This document shows positions 34,561 through 43,392 of a DNA stretch of 64,000 nucleotides, piece by piece. The position numbers and the translations under genes are program-made. Positions within the stretch are counted from its first letter, which is position 1, and every line of letters starts with the position of its first letter. Under the pieces are notes generated by a model that did no database searches, was not told the DNA's origin, and saw nothing but the letters and a program-made list of their open reading frames with translations. Source of the DNA: Microlunatus panaciterrae (GTDB lineage: Bacteria > Actinomycetota > Actinomycetes > Propionibacteriales > Propionibacteriaceae); assembly GCF_016907535.1 (NCBI RefSeq), contig NZ_JAFBCF010000001.1, positions 3,286,001-3,350,000 on the forward strand, written 5' to 3'.

Positions 34561-34598
34561 ATTTCTGTCCAGTTGCACAAATGTTTCGCGCGTGTAAC
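34561..34598 (-). promoter_or_regulatory. GlnR binding site upstream of glnA
   Basis: On the minus strand the site reads GTTAC-n6-GAAAC-n6-GCAAC-n6-GAAAT. These are four 5-bp half sites with exact 6-bp spacing, matching the actinobacterial GlnR consensus (GTnAC and GAAAC boxes alternating). It sits 124-161 bp before the glnA start. It implies nitrogen-dependent transcription of glnA. Confidence 0.82.
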
Positions 34599-34708
34599 AC
34601 CCGCAGTCTCCCACCAGTCCAGTCCCGGCGGTACGCCACCGTCCCGTCTGCCTGCTCTGCGAGACGCCACCCCCCGCCCGACGGCCGATGGCCGGGTAGC
34701 CTCGGCCT

Positions 34709-35167
34709 GTGGCGAACGATGAGCGGACGAGCGGGGAGCGGACGTCGACCCCGGCCGACAAGCAGTACCCGGGGGAGATGCTCGGGTTGCCGAGCACGGG
34801 TCGCGGTTCGCTCGCGTCGTGGAAGGCACGGGTGACCGCGCTGCTGCTGGACTGGGCGCTCAGCATGGCCGCCGCGGTCGGCCTGTTCGGCACTGCCGTC
34901 CTCACCGGCAGCGGCTGGCGGTCCTGGATGATCCTGACCGTCTTCTTCGTCGAGTCGGCGGTGCTGTCGGTGCTCACCGGCGGCAGCATCGGCCAGACCC
35001 TGACCCGGATCGGGGTGTACCGGATGGACGGCCGGCCGCTCGGGTTCCTGCGCGGCATCGCCCGGGCCGCCCTGGTCTGCCTGGCGCTGCCGGCCATGGT
35101 CGTCGACGGCAACCGCCGCGGCCTGCACGACCTGGCCGTCGGAACGGTCGTCATCAACCGGCGCTAG
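34709..35167 (+). CDS. RDD family membrane protein
   Basis: A 152-residue protein with a polar N-terminus, the RDD-like start [20 protein letters not shown] (Arg and Asp in helix 1), and two further membrane segments. The family ending [12 protein letters not shown] is present. RDD proteins are small three-helix membrane proteins of largely unknown function, some linked to ion exchange. The GTG start is divergent from glnA, the common actinobacterial arrangement next to glutamine synthetase. Confidence 0.9.
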   Translation: MANDERTSGERTSTPADKQYPGEMLGLPSTGRGSLASWKARVTALLLDWALSMAAAVGLFGTAVLTGSGWRSWMILTVFFVESAVLSVLTGGSIGQTLTRIGVYRMDGRPLGFLRGIARAALVCLALPAMVVDGNRRGLHDLAVGTVVINRR

Positions 35168-35189
35168 CTGAGTCAGCGCCGGAGCCGCC

Positions 35190-36293
35190 TCAGACCCGGG
35201 CCAGCACGTCCTTCAACGCGGCCAGCATCAGCAGGGCCGCGTCCGGACGCGCGTTGTGACCCATCAGGCCGATCCGCCACACCGTCGCCGCGTACGCACC
35301 GGCGCCGCCGCTGATCTCGATGTTGTGCCGCTCGAGCAGCAGCGCCCGGACCGCGGCGGAGTCGACCCCGTCCGGCACCTTGACGGTGGTGAGCTCGGGC
35401 AGCCGCCAGCCCTCCTGGGCGAACAGCTCCAGGCCCATCTCCTGCAGGCCGTCCTGCAGCTGCTGGCCAGCCTCGGCGTGCCGGGCCCAGACCTGCTCCA
35501 GTCCCTCGTCGAGGACCCGGTTGAGCCCGGCGTGCAGGCTGACCACCATCGCCACCGGAGCCGTGTGGTGGTAGGTCCGGCCACCCCCGCCGCCGGTCCC
35601 GACGTAGCCGCCGAGCAGGCCGAGATCGAGATACCAGGACCGCGGGGTGGTGATCCGACGCTCGAAGGCCCGGTCGTTGATGGTGAACGGTGCCAGCCCG
35701 GGCGCCACCCCCAGGCACTTCTGGGTGCCGGCGTAACCCACGTCGATGCCCCAGTCGTCGGCCCGCAGCTCGATCCCGCCGATCGAGGTGACCGCATCGG
35801 TGATCAGCAGCGCGTCACCTTTCAACTGACCCAGCGCCTCGATGTCGGAGCGGACCCCGGTCGAGGTCTCAGCGTGCACGGCGGCGATCACCTTCGGGTT
35901 CGGATGCGCCTGGGCCACCCGCTCCGGGTCGATCGGCGCACCCCACTCGTGGTCGACCCGCACCACCTCGGCGCCGCAGCGGGCCGCCACGTCGCACATC
36001 CGCTCGCCGAACAGCCCGTTGACGGCGATCACGGCGACGTCGCCGTCGGTCACCGTGTTGACGAAGGCGGCCTCCATCCCGGCCGAACCGGTGGCGCTGA
36101 GCGGCAGCGTGCGGGCGTTGCTGGTGCCCCAGGCGGTCCGCAGCAGGCTGCAGGTCTCATCCATGATCCGCAGGAACTCGGGATCGAGGTGACCGAGCAG
36201 CGGCAGCCCGAGCCCGGCGGTGGCCTCCGGATAGGGGTTGGAGGGGCCGGGTCCGAACAGATGACGTTCCAGTACGGGGAATGCAGATGGCAT
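35190..36293 (-). CDS. Class V aminotransferase, alanine-glyoxylate/serine-pyruvate type
   Basis: A 367-residue PLP enzyme. It opens with HLFGPGPSNPYPEA, has a cofactor-binding ATGSAGMEAAFVN segment, and the aspartate lies in ITDAVTSIGGIEL. The PLP lysine is in AGTQKCLGVAPG. This is the small class V group that transaminates glyoxylate to glycine or acts on serine/alanine. Its neighbours are two FAD-linked hydroxyacid dehydrogenases, consistent with glyoxylate handling. Exact substrate is not deducible. Confidence 0.9.
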   Translation of the reverse strand: MPSAFPVLERHLFGPGPSNPYPEATAGLGLPLLGHLDPEFLRIMDETCSLLRTAWGTSNARTLPLSATGSAGMEAAFVNTVTDGDVAVIAVNGLFGERMCDVAARCGAEVVRVDHEWGAPIDPERVAQAHPNPKVIAAVHAETSTGVRSDIEALGQLKGDALLITDAVTSIGGIELRADDWGIDVGYAGTQKCLGVAPGLAPFTINDRAFERRITTPRSWYLDLGLLGGYVGTGGGGGRTYHHTAPVAMVVSLHAGLNRVLDEGLEQVWARHAEAGQQLQDGLQEMGLELFAQEGWRLPELTTVKVPDGVDSAAVRALLLERHNIEISGGAGAYAATVWRIGLMGHNARPDAALLMLAALKDVLARV

Positions 36294-36319
36294 GGTTCTG
36301 AACCTACCTGGCCCTCCGT

Positions 36320-37690
36320 TCAGAGTGCCGCGCCGGGGTTCAGGATTCCCTCAGGGTCCAACGCGTGCTTGATCGTGTGGGTCAGCGCCATCACCTCGGG
36401 TCCCAGCTGGGCCGGCAGCGCCGCCCGCTTCAGCCGGCCGACGCCGTGCTCGCCGGTGATGGTGCCGCCGAGGGAGATGGCCAGCTCCATGATCTCGACG
36501 AAGGCGGCCGACGCGCGGGCGTGGGAGTCGGCATCGGCGGGGTCGTAGATGATGTTCGGATGGGTGTTGCCGTCACCGGCATGCGCCACCACCGGCACCT
36601 CGATGTCGTAGCGGTCGGCGATCTCGGCGATGCCGGTCAGCAGCACCGGCAGGATCGGCACCGGCACCCCGACGTCCTCCAGCATCAGCGCCCCGCGGGC
36701 CTCGACGGCTGAGAAGACGGCGCGCCGGGCGGCGGCGAACATCTCACCCTCCTCGGCGTCGTGGGTGACGAACGTCTCGACCGCACCGGCCGCGGTGAAG
36801 ATCCGCTCCATGGTGTCGATCTCCACCGCGCAGGCCTCGCCCGGTGCATCGGACTGCGCCAGCAGCATGGCGCCAGCCTCCCGGTCCAGTCCCATCGGCC
36901 GATAGTCCTCGACCGCGTTGACCGAGGCCCGGTCCATCAGCTCCATCATCGACGGCCGCAGGGTCCGGCCGACCTCGACCACCGCCTCGGCGGCCGCCTT
37001 CACGGTCGGGAAGGTGGCCACCAGCGTGGCCCGGACCGGCTGTGCGGGGATGAGCCGCAGGATCGCCCGGGTGACGATGCCGAGCGTCCCCTCACTGCCG
37101 ACGAACAGCTTCAGCAGCGACAGCCCGGCGACGTCCTTGATCCGCCGGCCGCCCAGGGTGACCAGCGTGCCGTCCGCCAGCACCACGTCGAGCCCGAGCA
37201 CATAGTCGGTGGTGACGCCGTACTTGACGCAGCACAGACCGCCGGCGTTGGTGGCGATGTTCCCGCCGATCGAGCAGATCTCGAACGAGGACGGGTCCGG
37301 TGGGTACCACAGTCCATGCTCGGCCGCCGCGGCCTTGACCTCGGCGTTGAGCGCCCCCGGCTCGACCACCGCCACCCGGGTGGCGGCGTCGATCTCGACG
37401 GCCCGCATCCGGTCCAGGCTGAGGGTGAGGGCTCCGGTGACAGCCGAGCTGCCGCCGGACAGGCCACTGCCGGCGCCGCGCGGCACCACCGGCACCCGGT
37501 GACGATGCGCCCAGCGGACGGTGGTCTGCACCTGATCGGCGTCCAGCGGCCGGACCACGGCCAGCGGCATGCCGGCTCCGGTGTCGCGGGCCCAGTCGAA
37601 CCGGTAGCCCTCCATCGTGGCCGGGTCGGTGGTCACCGCGCCGTCGGGAAGCTCCGCGATCAGCTCGTCCAGCGGTGGGGTGGGGCTCAT
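36320..37690 (-). CDS. FAD-binding 2-hydroxyacid dehydrogenase, GlcD type
   Basis: A 456-residue FAD-linked oxidase of the GlcD/D-lactate dehydrogenase group. The ATG at 37690 overlaps the stop of the upstream Fe-S dehydrogenase by 4 bp. The FAD-binding PCMH domain shows VPVVPRGAGSGLSGG, then CSIGGNIATNAGGLCCVKYG and FVGSEGTLGIVT. The C-terminal oxidase domain has HAGDGNTHPN and ISLGGTITGEHGVG with the catalytic histidines. It oxidises glycolate or D-lactate-like 2-hydroxyacids and passes electrons to a carrier. The longer open frame upstream is antisense noise within the neighbouring gene. Confidence 0.93.
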   Translation of the reverse strand: MSPTPPLDELIAELPDGAVTTDPATMEGYRFDWARDTGAGMPLAVVRPLDADQVQTTVRWAHRHRVPVVPRGAGSGLSGGSSAVTGALTLSLDRMRAVEIDAATRVAVVEPGALNAEVKAAAAEHGLWYPPDPSSFEICSIGGNIATNAGGLCCVKYGVTTDYVLGLDVVLADGTLVTLGGRRIKDVAGLSLLKLFVGSEGTLGIVTRAILRLIPAQPVRATLVATFPTVKAAAEAVVEVGRTLRPSMMELMDRASVNAVEDYRPMGLDREAGAMLLAQSDAPGEACAVEIDTMERIFTAAGAVETFVTHDAEEGEMFAAARRAVFSAVEARGALMLEDVGVPVPILPVLLTGIAEIADRYDIEVPVVAHAGDGNTHPNIIYDPADADSHARASAAFVEIMELAISLGGTITGEHGVGRLKRAALPAQLGPEVMALTHTIKHALDPEGILNPGAAL

Positions 37691-40578
37691 GTGGTCAATG
37701 TAGCGACCGCGTCGGCGGCCGGTCGGGTGGCTTCCTCCAGCAGTTCGAGGATGTGCCGGTACTGCTGCCCGGTGGCGCGGGTCAGCCCGAGCTCGCAGGT
37801 GCGGTTGTTGGAGGCGTACGCGTCGAAGCTCCGCTCGGCCAGCGACTCCCGCTCCGGCTGGGTCGCGCTGGCGGTCAGCTCGGGATGCAGCAGTCCGCGG
37901 TCGCCGGCGAAGCCGCAGCAGCCCCACCCGTTCGGCACCACCGGATCCTCGGCGATCGCCTCGGCGATCTGGTTGAGGTGGCTGTTGGTGCCCAACCGCG
38001 TACTGGAGCAGGTCGGGTGCAGCGCCAGGGACCCGATCCGCTTGGTCGCCGGCAGCCGGGGGAGCACCGTCTCGGCGACGAACTGGACCGCGTCGACGAA
38101 CCGGAGGTCCTCGGGTTGCCGCCCGTTGGCCGCAGCCAGCTGCTCCCAGGCGAGCGCCAGCCCCTCCGTGCACGACGACGCGTCGCAGATCACCGGCAAC
38201 CGGCCGAAGTCGGTGGCCAGCCACAGCGCCCGCACCGTACGGCGGGTCATCAGCTCGTAGCCGTCCGTCATGCCCTTGGACTTCCAGGGCGTGCCGCAGC
38301 AGAGCGTGGCCGGTCGTTCGGGGGTGCTGAGCGCGATCCCGGCCCGGTCGCAGAGCGCCCGCAGGGCTGCGGCGACGCCGTCCGAGCCGTCCGCCGGCCC
38401 GAACATGGTGCCGACACAGGCCTGGAAGTAGACCGCCTCGACCGCCTCATGCCCGGGGCTGGCCCGGCGCCGGCGACCACCGGTGGGCAGCTCCGCGGAC
38501 AGCAGCGGGACCGCCTCGGCGCCGGCCAGCCGCCGGGCCAGCCGGTTGGGCCCACCGATCAGGGCCGGCGGCAGCGCCGCGGCCACCGACATCCCGGCCG
38601 CCGCCACCGCGGTGAACGGGCCCCACGCCTTCGCTGCCACCTTCCAGCCGGCCTCGGCGGCCCGGCCGGCCGACTCGGACCGCAGCCGTCGCACCAGGTC
38701 GCCGGTGTTGATGAACACCGGGCAGGCGGTCTGGCACATCCCGTCCACGGCGCAGGTGTCGACCACCTCGTAGTCGGCGGCCTCGCTGAGCTCGACCAGC
38801 AGCCGCTCGTTGCCGTCCCGGGCGGCCTCGGCCATCGCTCTCCTGACCACGATCCGCTGCCGCGGAGTGGTCGTCAGGTCACGGCTGGGACAGACCGGCT
38901 CGCAGTAGCCGCACTCTACGCAGCGGTCGACCTCCGGCCCGACACCCGGGGTGGCCTTGAGATGTTTCAGATGCAGCTCCGCGTCGGAGCTCAGCACCGT
39001 GTCAGGGTTGAGCAGGCCGGTCGGATCGCAGCCGTTCTTGATCTCCAGCAGAAACCCGTAGAGCCGGTCGCCGAACTGGCGACGAACGAAGGGCGCCATG
39101 ATCCGGCCGGTGCCGTGCTCGGCCTTGAGCGTCCCGCCGGCGGCCAGCACCAGCTCGACCATCTCCTCGGTGAAGGCGCGGTAGCCGGCGAGCTGGTCGG
39201 GCTCGGAGAAGTCGATGTTGATCAGGAAGTGGATGTTGCCGTCCTTGGCATGGCCGAAGATGACCGCATCGGCGTAGCCGTACCGGTCAAACAGCACCTG
39301 CAGGTCGGCGCAGGTCCGCGACAGCGAACCGACCGGCACCGCGATGTCCTCGAGCAGCGCGGTGGTGCCGCTGGGCCGGCTGCCGGCGACGGCGGCGTAC
39401 AACCCCTTGCGCAGCTGCCACAGGTTGCCGCGGATGGCCGGGTCCGAGACGAGCTCGGCCGGCAGCTCCAGCGCGAGTCCGGCCAGCACCTCGGTGGCCA
39501 TGTCCCGCAGCCGGGCCAGGGCGTCCGGCTCGGCGGCCTGGTATTCCACCAGCAGCGCCGCCTGCCCGGTGATCTCGATGTCGGGGATGCTGCCGACCGC
39601 TGCCGGATCCTGCTGCACCACCCGGAGCGAGGCCGCGTCGAGCAGCTCGATGGTCGTCGCCCCACTCGCCACCAGCGCCGGAAGCGCGTCGGTCGCCGCC
39701 TCCAGCGTCGAGAACACGCAGAAGGCGGTGGCCGCCTGCTTGTGCACCGCCACGGTACGGAAGGTCGCCTCGGCGACGAAGCCCAGCGTGCCCTCGCTGC
39801 CGATCATGAGATGGGCCAGGATCTGCGCCGGCTGCTCGAAGTCGAGCAGCGCGTTCAGCGAGTAGCCCATGGTGTTCTTCATGCTGTACTGCCGCTCCAC
39901 CTCCAGCCGGAGCTCGGGGTCGGTCGTCAGCTCCCGGCGCAGCCTGGCGAGGGTGGCGTGCAGCTGCGGCTCACGGCTCAGCAGCTGCTCGTCGGCGTCG
40001 TGGTCGGCCGTGTCCAGCACCGTGCCGCTGGGCAGCACGATGATCATGGACTCGAGGGTGCGGTAGGAGTTCTGGGTGATCCCGCAGGCCATCCCGCTGG
40101 AGTTGTTGGCGACCACGCCGCCGATCGTGCAGGCGATCTCGCTGGCCGGGTCGGGACCCAGCTTGCGGCCATGGCGGGCCAGCCGGGCGTTGACCTGGCG
40201 CACGGTGGCACCCGGCTGCACCCGGACGCGCCGGCCGTCGTCGAGGACCTCGATCCGGCGGAAGTGGCGCCGGGTGTCGACCAGCAGCCCGTCGGTGACC
40301 GCCTGGCCGGACAGGCTGGTGCCACCGGAGCGGAAGGTCAGCGGCAGCGCGGACGCCCGGGCGTGGGCGAGCACGATGCCCACCTCGGCGGCGTCGCGGG
40401 GACGGATGACGGCACTCGGTGTGAGCAGGTAGTGCGAGGCGTCGACGGCGGCGCTGATCCGATCGAAGGCACGCGAGCTGACGTCCGCGCCATCGCCGAG
40501 CGCGTCGCGGAGCATCGCCAGTGCCGCCGGTTCGGCGGCGTCGTCGACCGCCCGGGACGAGGCCTGGGTCCGGGTCAC
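37687..40578 (-). CDS. FAD and Fe-S D-lactate dehydrogenase (fused GlcD-GlcF type)
   Basis: A 963-residue fusion. The N-terminal FAD-binding domain contains LTFRSGGTSLSGQAV and CTIGGVVANNSSGMACG. The oxidase C-terminal domain has HAKDGNIHFL and GGTLKAEHGTGR. It is followed by a ferredoxin-type region, CVECGYCEPVCPS plus CAVDGMCQTACPV. Two CCG modules lie at the end (CCGTPWKSKG, GCCGFAGD). I chose the GTG at 40578 (VTRTQASSRAV) with GAGGA upstream. It oxidises D-lactate or a related acid to the quinone pool. It is translationally coupled to the GlcD-like gene. Confidence 0.94.
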   Translation of the reverse strand: MTRTQASSRAVDDAAEPAALAMLRDALGDGADVSSRAFDRISAAVDASHYLLTPSAVIRPRDAAEVGIVLAHARASALPLTFRSGGTSLSGQAVTDGLLVDTRRHFRRIEVLDDGRRVRVQPGATVRQVNARLARHGRKLGPDPASEIACTIGGVVANNSSGMACGITQNSYRTLESMIIVLPSGTVLDTADHDADEQLLSREPQLHATLARLRRELTTDPELRLEVERQYSMKNTMGYSLNALLDFEQPAQILAHLMIGSEGTLGFVAEATFRTVAVHKQAATAFCVFSTLEAATDALPALVASGATTIELLDAASLRVVQQDPAAVGSIPDIEITGQAALLVEYQAAEPDALARLRDMATEVLAGLALELPAELVSDPAIRGNLWQLRKGLYAAVAGSRPSGTTALLEDIAVPVGSLSRTCADLQVLFDRYGYADAVIFGHAKDGNIHFLINIDFSEPDQLAGYRAFTEEMVELVLAAGGTLKAEHGTGRIMAPFVRRQFGDRLYGFLLEIKNGCDPTGLLNPDTVLSSDAELHLKHLKATPGVGPEVDRCVECGYCEPVCPSRDLTTTPRQRIVVRRAMAEAARDGNERLLVELSEAADYEVVDTCAVDGMCQTACPVFINTGDLVRRLRSESAGRAAEAGWKVAAKAWGPFTAVAAAGMSVAAALPPALIGGPNRLARRLAGAEAVPLLSAELPTGGRRRRASPGHEAVEAVYFQACVGTMFGPADGSDGVAAALRALCDRAGIALSTPERPATLCCGTPWKSKGMTDGYELMTRRTVRALWLATDFGRLPVICDASSCTEGLALAWEQLAAANGRQPEDLRFVDAVQFVAETVLPRLPATKRIGSLALHPTCSSTRLGTNSHLNQIAEAIAEDPVVPNGWGCCGFAGDRGLLHPELTASATQPERESLAERSFDAYASNNRTCELGLTRATGQQYRHILELLEEATRPAADAVATLTT

Positions 40579-40673
40579 GTGGTTCCTCGCTTCTGGTCGT
40601 CGTCCGAGGCCGACAGGCCGTCGCACCGCCGGCCCTGTCTGCTGGTCATCCTACGGTCGCTAGGCTCGCGGCC

Positions 40674-41462
40674 GTGACGGACCTTTCACTGACCGTGCAT
40701 CCTGCAGCCGGATCCCCTGAAGGCGGATCCCCTGAAGCCGGATCCCCCGGCCCCGGGCCGCGACCGGCGGTGCTGGTGCTGCCCGGCGGAGCCTACGAGA
40801 TGCATGCCGACCACGAGGCCGAGCCGGTGGCCCGCTGGCTGAACGGGCTCGGCCTGCACGCCGTCGTGCTCCGATACCGGATGTCGCCGCATCGCCACCC
40901 GGCGCCGCTGGAGGATGCGGTGGCAGCGCTGCGGTCCCTGCGGGCCGGTGACCTCGGCCTGGCCGTGGACCGGGAGCGGGTGGGGGTGATCGGGTTCTCC
41001 GCCGGCGGTCACCTGGCGGCCTCGCTGTCCAACGCCGATGCCGACGGCGGCGTGCCCGACTTCGCGATCCTGGGCTATCCGGTGATCTCGTTCGTGCACG
41101 AGGTGAACGAGCCCTCGGCGCGCAACCTGCTCGGCGAGCCGAGTCTGCAGCTGCGGCGCGACCACTCGCTGGAGTACCGGGTGAGCAGCAGGACGCCGCC
41201 GACGTTTCTGTGGCACACCGCTGACGACGACGCCGTGCCGCTCTCCAACTCGCTGCGGTACGCCGACGCGCTGGCCCGCAACGGTGTCCCGGTCGAGCTG
41301 CATGTGTTCCCGCACGGCCGGCACGGTCTGAGCATCCTGGACGAGGTGCCGCACGTGACCCAGTGGATGGAGCTGTGCGCCCGCTGGCTCACCGAGACCG
41401 GCGTGCTCGACCCGGGGGAGACCAGTGAACGGGCTGATGATCCGAGGGGCGGACGTCAGTGA
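40674..41462 (+). CDS. Alpha/beta hydrolase, esterase/lipase-like
   Basis: A 262-residue hydrolase starting from a GTG (VTDLSLTVHPAAG). It has the strand-turn VLVLPGGAYEM for the oxyanion hole, the nucleophile elbow GFSAGG, the acid in TADDDAVP, and the catalytic histidine in HGRHGL. This matches the BD-FAE/acetyl xylan esterase-like group. The N-terminal segment contains a threefold GSPE repeat encoded by a 15-bp tandem repeat. Substrate unknown. Confidence 0.88.
   Translation: MTDLSLTVHPAAGSPEGGSPEAGSPGPGPRPAVLVLPGGAYEMHADHEAEPVARWLNGLGLHAVVLRYRMSPHRHPAPLEDAVAALRSLRAGDLGLAVDRERVGVIGFSAGGHLAASLSNADADGGVPDFAILGYPVISFVHEVNEPSARNLLGEPSLQLRRDHSLEYRVSSRTPPTFLWHTADDDAVPLSNSLRYADALARNGVPVELHVFPHGRHGLSILDEVPHVTQWMELCARWLTETGVLDPGETSERADDPRGGRQ
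40708..40752 (+). repeat. 15-bp tandem repeat in the hydrolase N-terminus
   Basis: Three units based on CCGGATCCCCTGAAG lie head to tail, the last one diverged. They encode GSPE-like units in a likely disordered N-terminal tail. The array is in frame, so unit gain or loss would only change tail length. Confidence 0.85.
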
Positions 41463-41474
41463 GGCGCTGATGCC

Positions 41475-43268
41475 TCACTCGACCAGCTCGGCCGTCTCCA
41501 GCCAGCTGAGCTCGAGCTCCTCCTTGGCGGCGGTGACCTGGTCCAGCTCGGCCTGCAGCTCGGTCAGCCGGGCGTAGTCGGCGGCCGCCGCGGCCATCTC
41601 GCTGTGCAGCCTCGCGGTCCGGCCGTCCAGCTTCTTAATCTGCTGCTCGATCCTGGACAGGTCCTTCCTGGCCTGCCGGACCTCGGCCGCGGAGGGACCC
41701 TGGCCGTCGACGACGGAGCCGGCCTCGGAGCCGCCGCTGCGGACCGGTCCGCGAGGCTGGTTGCGCCGATGCTCGAGATACTGCTCGACGCCGCCGGGCA
41801 GCAGCACGCAGCGGCCGTCGCCCATCAGTGCGTAGGTCACGTCGCAGACCCGCTCGAGGAAGTAGCGGTCGTGCGAGACCACGATCAGCGTGCCTGGCCA
41901 GGAGTCCAGGTAGTCCTCCAGCACGGTCAGCGTGTCGATGTCGAGGTCGTTGGTCGGCTCGTCCAGCAGCAGCACGTTCGGCTCGGCCAGCAGCAGCCGC
42001 AGGAACTGCAGCCGGCGCCGCTCGCCACCGGACAGCTCCCCGAGCCGGGTGGTGAGCTTGTCGCCGGTGAAGCCGAAGTCCTCCAGCAGCGACGAGGTGG
42101 TGCTCTCCCGTCCGGACGCCAGTGTGGTCGCCCGGCGGATCGCGTTCACCGCGTCCAGTACGCGCTCGGAGCCGTCCAGCTCGGTGACCGCCTGGGACAG
42201 GTGGCCGATCTGCAGGGTGCGGCCCCGCTTCACCGTGCCGGCGTCGGGCTGGCGGTCGCCGGTCAGCAGCCGCAGCAGGGTGGTCTTGCCGGCGCCGTTG
42301 ACCCCGACCAGCCCGATCCGGTCGCCCGGCCCGATCGACCAGTCCAGGTTGGACAGCAGCATCCGGCGGTCATCGCCGGAGCCCACGGCGGCGTCAACGT
42401 GGTGGAGATCGAAGACGTCCTTGCCCAGCCGGGAGACCGCGAACTGCTGCAGCTGGAACCGGTCCCGGGGAGGCGGTTCGTTGGCGATCAGGGTGTTCGC
42501 CGCGTCGATCCGGAACTTCGGCTTGGAGGTGCGAGCCGGCGGGCCACGGCGGAGCCAGGCCAGCTCCTTGCGCAGCAGGTTCTTTCGGCGGACCTCCATC
42601 CCGGCCGCCTGCCGGGCCCGTTCCGCCCGGGCCAGCACGTACGCCGCGTAGCCCCCGTCGTAGGCGTCGACGACCCCGTCGTGCACCTCCCAGATCCGGG
42701 TGCAGACCGCGTCCAGGAACCAGCGGTCGTGACTGACCACGAGCATCGCCACATTGCGGGCCTGCAGCTGGTTGAGATGCGCGGCCAGCCAGCTGACGGC
42801 CTCCACATCGAGATGGTTGGTCGGCTCGTCCAGCACCAGCAGGTCGTGGTTGCTCAGCATCAGCGCGACCAGCGCGGTCCGTCGTCGCTCGCCGCCACTC
42901 AGCGACGAGACGGTCGCGTCCAGGTCGACCTCGGCCAGCAGGTGCTCGACGACACCGCGGGTGAGGGGGTCGGCGGCCCAGACATGGTCCGGCCGGCCGC
43001 CGACGATGATGTCCCGCACGGTGGCGTCGGCGGAGAAGTCGTCGGCCTGGTGCAGGTAGCCGACCGAGACGGCGCCGGTGTGGGTGACCCGCCCGGAGTC
43101 CGGCTCGAGCACTCCGGTCAGGATCCGCAGCAGGGTGGTCTTGCCGTCACCGTTGCGCCCGACGACCCCGATCACGTCGCCCTGGCCGAGTCCGATGCTG
43201 ACGTTGTCGAGCAGGGTGCGGGTGCCGTACGACTTGGAGATGCGCTCGGCATTGATCAGATTGGCCAT
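41475..43268 (-). CDS. ABC-F family ATPase (Uup/EttA-like)
   Basis: A 597-residue soluble protein with two ABC cassettes. The first has Walker A GRNGDGKTTL and signature LSGGERRRTALV; the second has GVNGAGKTTL and LSGGERRRLQFL. An interdomain linker (QAAGMEVRRKNLLRKELAWL) joins them, and a C-terminal coiled coil (LSRIEQQIKKLDGRTA) follows. There are no membrane segments, so it is an ABC-F ribosome-associated ATPase rather than a transporter. The C-terminal coiled coil suggests Uup type. A five-unit repeat lies just upstream of its start. Confidence 0.93.
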   Translation of the reverse strand: MANLINAERISKSYGTRTLLDNVSIGLGQGDVIGVVGRNGDGKTTLLRILTGVLEPDSGRVTHTGAVSVGYLHQADDFSADATVRDIIVGGRPDHVWAADPLTRGVVEHLLAEVDLDATVSSLSGGERRRTALVALMLSNHDLLVLDEPTNHLDVEAVSWLAAHLNQLQARNVAMLVVSHDRWFLDAVCTRIWEVHDGVVDAYDGGYAAYVLARAERARQAAGMEVRRKNLLRKELAWLRRGPPARTSKPKFRIDAANTLIANEPPPRDRFQLQQFAVSRLGKDVFDLHHVDAAVGSGDDRRMLLSNLDWSIGPGDRIGLVGVNGAGKTTLLRLLTGDRQPDAGTVKRGRTLQIGHLSQAVTELDGSERVLDAVNAIRRATTLASGRESTTSSLLEDFGFTGDKLTTRLGELSGGERRRLQFLRLLLAEPNVLLLDEPTNDLDIDTLTVLEDYLDSWPGTLIVVSHDRYFLERVCDVTYALMGDGRCVLLPGGVEQYLEHRRNQPRGPVRSGGSEAGSVVDGQGPSAAEVRQARKDLSRIEQQIKKLDGRTARLHSEMAAAAADYARLTELQAELDQVTAAKEELELSWLETAELVE

Positions 43269-43290
43269 GGACCTTCCATCCTAGCGGCAT

Positions 43291-43365
43291 GGTCCGACCG
43301 TGCCCGGTCCGACCATGCTGTGTCCGACCGTGTTGGGGCCGACCGTGCTGGGTCCGACCGCGCTT
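43291..43365. repeat. Five 15-bp tandem repeats upstream of the ABC-F gene
   Basis: Five consecutive 15-bp units follow the pattern GGTCCGACCGTGCTG with one to three changes each. They occupy 22-97 bp upstream of the ABC-F start, that is its leader, between it and the DUF4191 stop. The units are tandem without spacers. Each holds a GTCCGAC core that could be a repeated protein site. Confidence 0.85.
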
Positions 43366-43392
43366 GGGGCGGGGCGGCGGTGCCTCAGCCAG

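Noticed and set aside
37675-40677. A 1000-codon open frame on the plus strand
   Set aside because: It is antisense to the fused FAD/Fe-S dehydrogenase, has no family motif, and arises from high-GC codon bias. The same applies to long frames at 44017-46848, 41604-43511 and 46943-48691.
43291-43365. CRISPR array
   Set aside because: The units are directly adjacent with no spacers, and there are no cas genes. The same holds for the repeats at 47883-47990 and 40708-40752.
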